From Burkholderiales bacterium (GTDB lineage: Bacteria; Pseudomonadota; Gammaproteobacteria; Burkholderiales; Casimicrobiaceae), in the NCBI GenBank assembly GCA_025354075.1, contig JANXNO010000525.1, forward strand, positions 1 to 9,218: DNA of 9,218 nucleotides, read 5' to 3'. The notes below the pieces were generated by a model that did no database searches, was not told where the DNA came from, and saw only the letters and a list, made by a program, of their open reading frames with translations. The translations under genes and the position numbers were made by a program. Positions 6,997-9,218 of the stretch are shown in pieces (the stretch's first letter is position 1; every line of letters begins with the position of its first letter).

Positions 6997-7910
6997 TCGT
7001 TGATGAAAGCACCCCGAGCGTATTTGGCGTGATCGCAACGCCGCCTGGGCAAACCCTTCGTCAGGGCCGCGAGCTCGCTGGCTTGTCACAAGACGACATT
7101 GCCAGCAAGTTAAAGCTTTCGCCGCGTCAGGTTGCAGCCATCGAAACAGGCGACTGGAGCGCGCTGCCGGAGCGCACATTTACCCGCGGTTTCATGCGCA
7201 ACTACGCACGGCTGGTCGGCATTGATCCGGACAGCCTGGGCCTCGATCAATCGCAGCCGAACGCAGCCAATCAACTCAAGCCCACACCCGAAGCCATTGG
7301 CGAGATCGCCCGTGAGGTTGATCGTAATGCCTTTAGCGCTGCGCGCTGGGCCGTTCCGGCGCTATTGATTGCGGCACTGACGGCGGGCGTGCTCTACTTT
7401 CAGGGTGGTCGCTGGTTCGGTTGGGATCTGTCCAAAATTTTCGTTTCGAGCGCACCGCCATCACTGAAGAGCGCGGTGGCCATCAAAGCTGATCTGGCCG
7501 TTGAGAGCGCGACACCGCCAGCTACCGAGGCGTCAGCTACCTCATCGGGCGCGGTGATCGCGCCCGCGAACGTTGCGGCAGCGCCAGTAGATGTAACCGC
7601 CGCGGCGACCGCACCCACAGCGCCCGTGCTGTTGGTACCGAACGCCACACTCACGTCGCCAGCAGCCGCAGTGGCGGGTGACAAGCGCATTATGCTGACG
7701 TTCAAAGGCAAATCGTGGACCGAAGTGCGCAGCAAAGGCGACGTCATCTTCTCTGAAACCGCGCTGCCCGGCGTTCGCGAATTCACTGGTTCGCCGCCAC
7801 TGTCGTTCACGGTGGGTAACGCCAGCAACGTAGTCGTCACCATTGACGGCAAGCCGTTTGACATGACTGAGCTGACGCGCAATGACGTTGCGCGCTTTCG
7901 CGTTGAGTAG
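6993..7910 (+). CDS. rodZ: Cell-shape protein RodZ (HTH, one TM, DUF4115)
   Basis: RodZ links the MreB cytoskeleton to the peptidoglycan elongation machinery across the inner membrane and so sets rod shape. In this 305-residue protein, residues about 20-85 are a helix-turn-helix domain ([20 protein letters not shown], then [10 protein letters not shown]), the part that contacts MreB in known RodZ proteins. A single membrane helix spans about 119-137 ([18 protein letters not shown]). Residues about 155-228 are an Ala, Pro, Thr and Val-rich periplasmic linker. Residues about 230-305 form the C-terminal DUF4115 domain ([15 protein letters not shown], then [16 protein letters not shown]). Length and layout match the family. 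It is not expected to be a transcription factor despite the helix-turn-helix. GTG 6993 overlaps the pilW stop. Confidence 0.95.
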   Translation: MIVDESTPSVFGVIATPPGQTLRQGRELAGLSQDDIASKLKLSPRQVAAIETGDWSALPERTFTRGFMRNYARLVGIDPDSLGLDQSQPNAANQLKPTPEAIGEIAREVDRNAFSAARWAVPALLIAALTAGVLYFQGGRWFGWDLSKIFVSSAPPSLKSAVAIKADLAVESATPPATEASATSSGAVIAPANVAAAPVDVTAAATAPTAPVLLVPNATLTSPAAAVAGDKRIMLTFKGKSWTEVRSKGDVIFSETALPGVREFTGSPPLSFTVGNASNVVVTIDGKPFDMTELTRNDVARFRVE

Positions 7911-7912
7911 GG
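7909..7912 (+). promoter_or_regulatory. Ribosome-binding site for ispG
   Basis: AGGG overlaps the rodZ stop codon and lies five bases before GTG 7918, but 17 bases before the in-frame ATG 7930, so it favours the GTG. Confidence 0.55.
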
Positions 7913-7917
7913 TTGTT

Positions 7918-9218
7918 GTGAGTAACGCCATGCTTCTGCCGCAGCCACGCCGTGTCACGCAACAGGTTCAAATCGGCCATGTCCGCGTGGGCGGCGCAGT
8001 TGGCAACATCGCCCCGATCGTGGTGCAGTCGATGACCAACACCGACACCGCCGATATTCAGGCCACGATTGATCAGGTGTTTTCCCTGGCGAATGCGGGC
8101 TCCGAGGTGGTGCGCATCACGGTGAATTCGCCGGAAGCCGCTGCCGCCGTAGCCGCCATTCGCAACGGGCTAGACCGCATGCATTGCAATGTGCCGTTGG
8201 TCGGCGACTTTCATTTCAACGGTCACAAGCTGCTGCGCGACTATCCCGAGTGCGCCAAAGGGCTGGCGAAATATCGCATCAATCCAGGCAACGTGGGTCG
8301 GGGCGACAAACACGACACGCAGTTTGCGCAGATGATTGAAATCGCCTGCAAGTACAACAAGCCCGTCCGTATCGGCGTCAACTGGGGCAGTCTTGATCAA
8401 GACTTGATGGGCAGGCTGATGGACGAGAACGCGGCGCTGGCGCAGCCGAAATCGGCGCAGCAGGTGATGCGCGATGCGCTGGTGCTTTCAGCACTTGAAT
8501 CTGCGAAGCTGGCCGAAGACGTCGGTCTCGCCAGCAACAAAATTATCCTGTCCTGCAAGGTCAGCGACGTGCAGGATTTGATCGCGGTTTACAGCGATCT
8601 GGCGGCGCGCTGCGACTATCCGTTGCATCTGGGTTTGACCGAGGCGGGGATGGGCAGCAAAGGCATCGTTGCCTCCACCGCCGCCATGGGCATCCTGTTG
8701 CAGCAGGGCATCGGCGACACGATTCGGGTCTCGCTCACGCCAGAGCCGGGCGGCGACCGCACCAAAGAGGTGATCGTTGCGCAGGAAATGCTGCAAACGA
8801 TGGGCCTGCGCTCGTTCACGCCGCTGGTCACCGCCTGCCCCGGCTGTGGTCGCACCACCAGCACATTTTTTCAGGAACTCGCGGCAAAAACGCAGAGCTA
8901 TCTGCGCGCGCAAATGCCCGTCTGGCGCGAGCATCATCCCGGCGTGGAGACGATGAGCGTGGCGGTCATGGGTTGCGTCGTCAACGGCCCCGGCGAATCA
9001 AAAATGGCGAACATTGGCATTTCACTGCCCGGTACGGGTGAGCTGCCCGTTGCGCCGGTTTACGAAGACGGCAAAAAAACCGTCACGCTCAAAGGTGATC
9101 GGATCGCCGAAGAGTTTCAGGCAATGCTGGCTGCGTACGTGCAACGCACGTACGGCAACGGTTCGCCAGGATCGTCGGGACAGACCGATCAGCGACATCC
9201 AGACGTTCCAGCCGAGCC
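7918..9218 (+). CDS. ispG: HMBPP synthase IspG (GcpE), 3' end outside window
   Basis: IspG converts 2-C-methylerythritol 2,4-cyclodiphosphate to hydroxymethylbutenyl diphosphate, the penultimate step of the non-mevalonate isoprenoid pathway, using a [4Fe-4S] cluster. The frame is open for 433 codons to the right edge with no stop, so the gene is incomplete at its 3' end. Visible family features are [11 protein letters not shown] near the N-terminus, [46 protein letters not shown] and [10 protein letters not shown]. The expected cluster ligands are Cys307 and Cys310 in CPGCGRT, Cys353 in [10 protein letters not shown] and Glu360. The protein is longer than the E. coli enzyme (372 residues), as is usual for betaproteobacteria. 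GTG 7918 is preferred for its ribosome-binding site; ATG 7930 is the alternative. The last roughly 20 codons, after RTYG, are polar and probably a poorly conserved tail. hisS usually follows. Confidence 0.96.
   Translation, partial: MSNAMLLPQPRRVTQQVQIGHVRVGGAVGNIAPIVVQSMTNTDTADIQATIDQVFSLANAGSEVVRITVNSPEAAAAVAAIRNGLDRMHCNVPLVGDFHFNGHKLLRDYPECAKGLAKYRINPGNVGRGDKHDTQFAQMIEIACKYNKPVRIGVNWGSLDQDLMGRLMDENAALAQPKSAQQVMRDALVLSALESAKLAEDVGLASNKIILSCKVSDVQDLIAVYSDLAARCDYPLHLGLTEAGMGSKGIVASTAAMGILLQQGIGDTIRVSLTPEPGGDRTKEVIVAQEMLQTMGLRSFTPLVTACPGCGRTTSTFFQELAAKTQSYLRAQMPVWREHHPGVETMSVAVMGCVVNGPGESKMANIGISLPGTGELPVAPVYEDGKKTVTLKGDRIAEEFQAMLAAYVQRTYGNGSPGSSGQTDQRHPDVPAE
9134..9154. repeat. Inverted repeat inside the end of ispG
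   Basis: CGTACGTGC, a three-base spacer AAC, and GCACGTACG form a perfect 9-base-pair dyad. It lies within the codons for YVQRTYG. No T-run follows, so it is not a standard terminator. A strong hairpin in the messenger is possible; function is unknown. Confidence 0.45.

Overview
The window looks like a chromosomal segment of a GC-rich betaproteobacterium, probably of the order Burkholderiales. The main reason is the gene order ndk - rlmN - pilW - rodZ - ispG (normally followed by hisS), which is typical of that group. The protein variants agree: IspG is of the longer betaproteobacterial kind, and RodZ carries a C-terminal DUF4115-type domain. I cannot name a genus.

Left part (2-2423, + strand): the 3' end of an MpaB/DUF2236-family oxygenase-like gene overlaps by 17 bases a membrane-bound diguanylate cyclase (signal peptide, 7TMR-DISM-type periplasmic and seven-helix sensor modules, intact GGDEF site and intact inhibitory site). 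The two are probably translationally coupled.

Middle part (2431 to about 4061, - strand): two decayed genes. One is an exported DUF5694 protein that converges on the cyclase gene and is split by a single frameshift just after its N-terminal motif. The other is the C-terminal portion of an N4/N6 DNA methyltransferase. It lacks the catalytic DPPY half, has substitutions in its cofactor-binding and Lys-Pro motifs, and ends against a stop codon and an apparent frameshift. From about 4062 to 4572 there is no convincing gene, only what looks like the ndk promoter and leader.

Right part (4573-9218, + strand): a compact housekeeping operon. ndk (nucleoside diphosphate kinase) and rlmN (23S rRNA/tRNA C2-methyladenosine synthase) are separated by about 34 bases. 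pilW (type IV pilus pilotin-like lipoprotein) and rodZ (cell-shape/MreB anchor) each begin at a GTG inside the preceding stop codon (GTGA overlaps). ispG (isoprenoid synthesis) follows after 7 bases and runs off the window. Nucleotide balance, RNA modification, pilus assembly, cell shape and isoprenoid supply are thus co-transcribed, an arrangement conserved in the group rather than a single pathway.

I found no tRNA, rRNA, CRISPR array, insertion sequence or defence cluster, and no convincing new biological system. The points most worth a second look are the two broken minus-strand genes, a perfect 15-base palindrome lying on the rlmN start codon, and a G-rich tract in the ndk leader.
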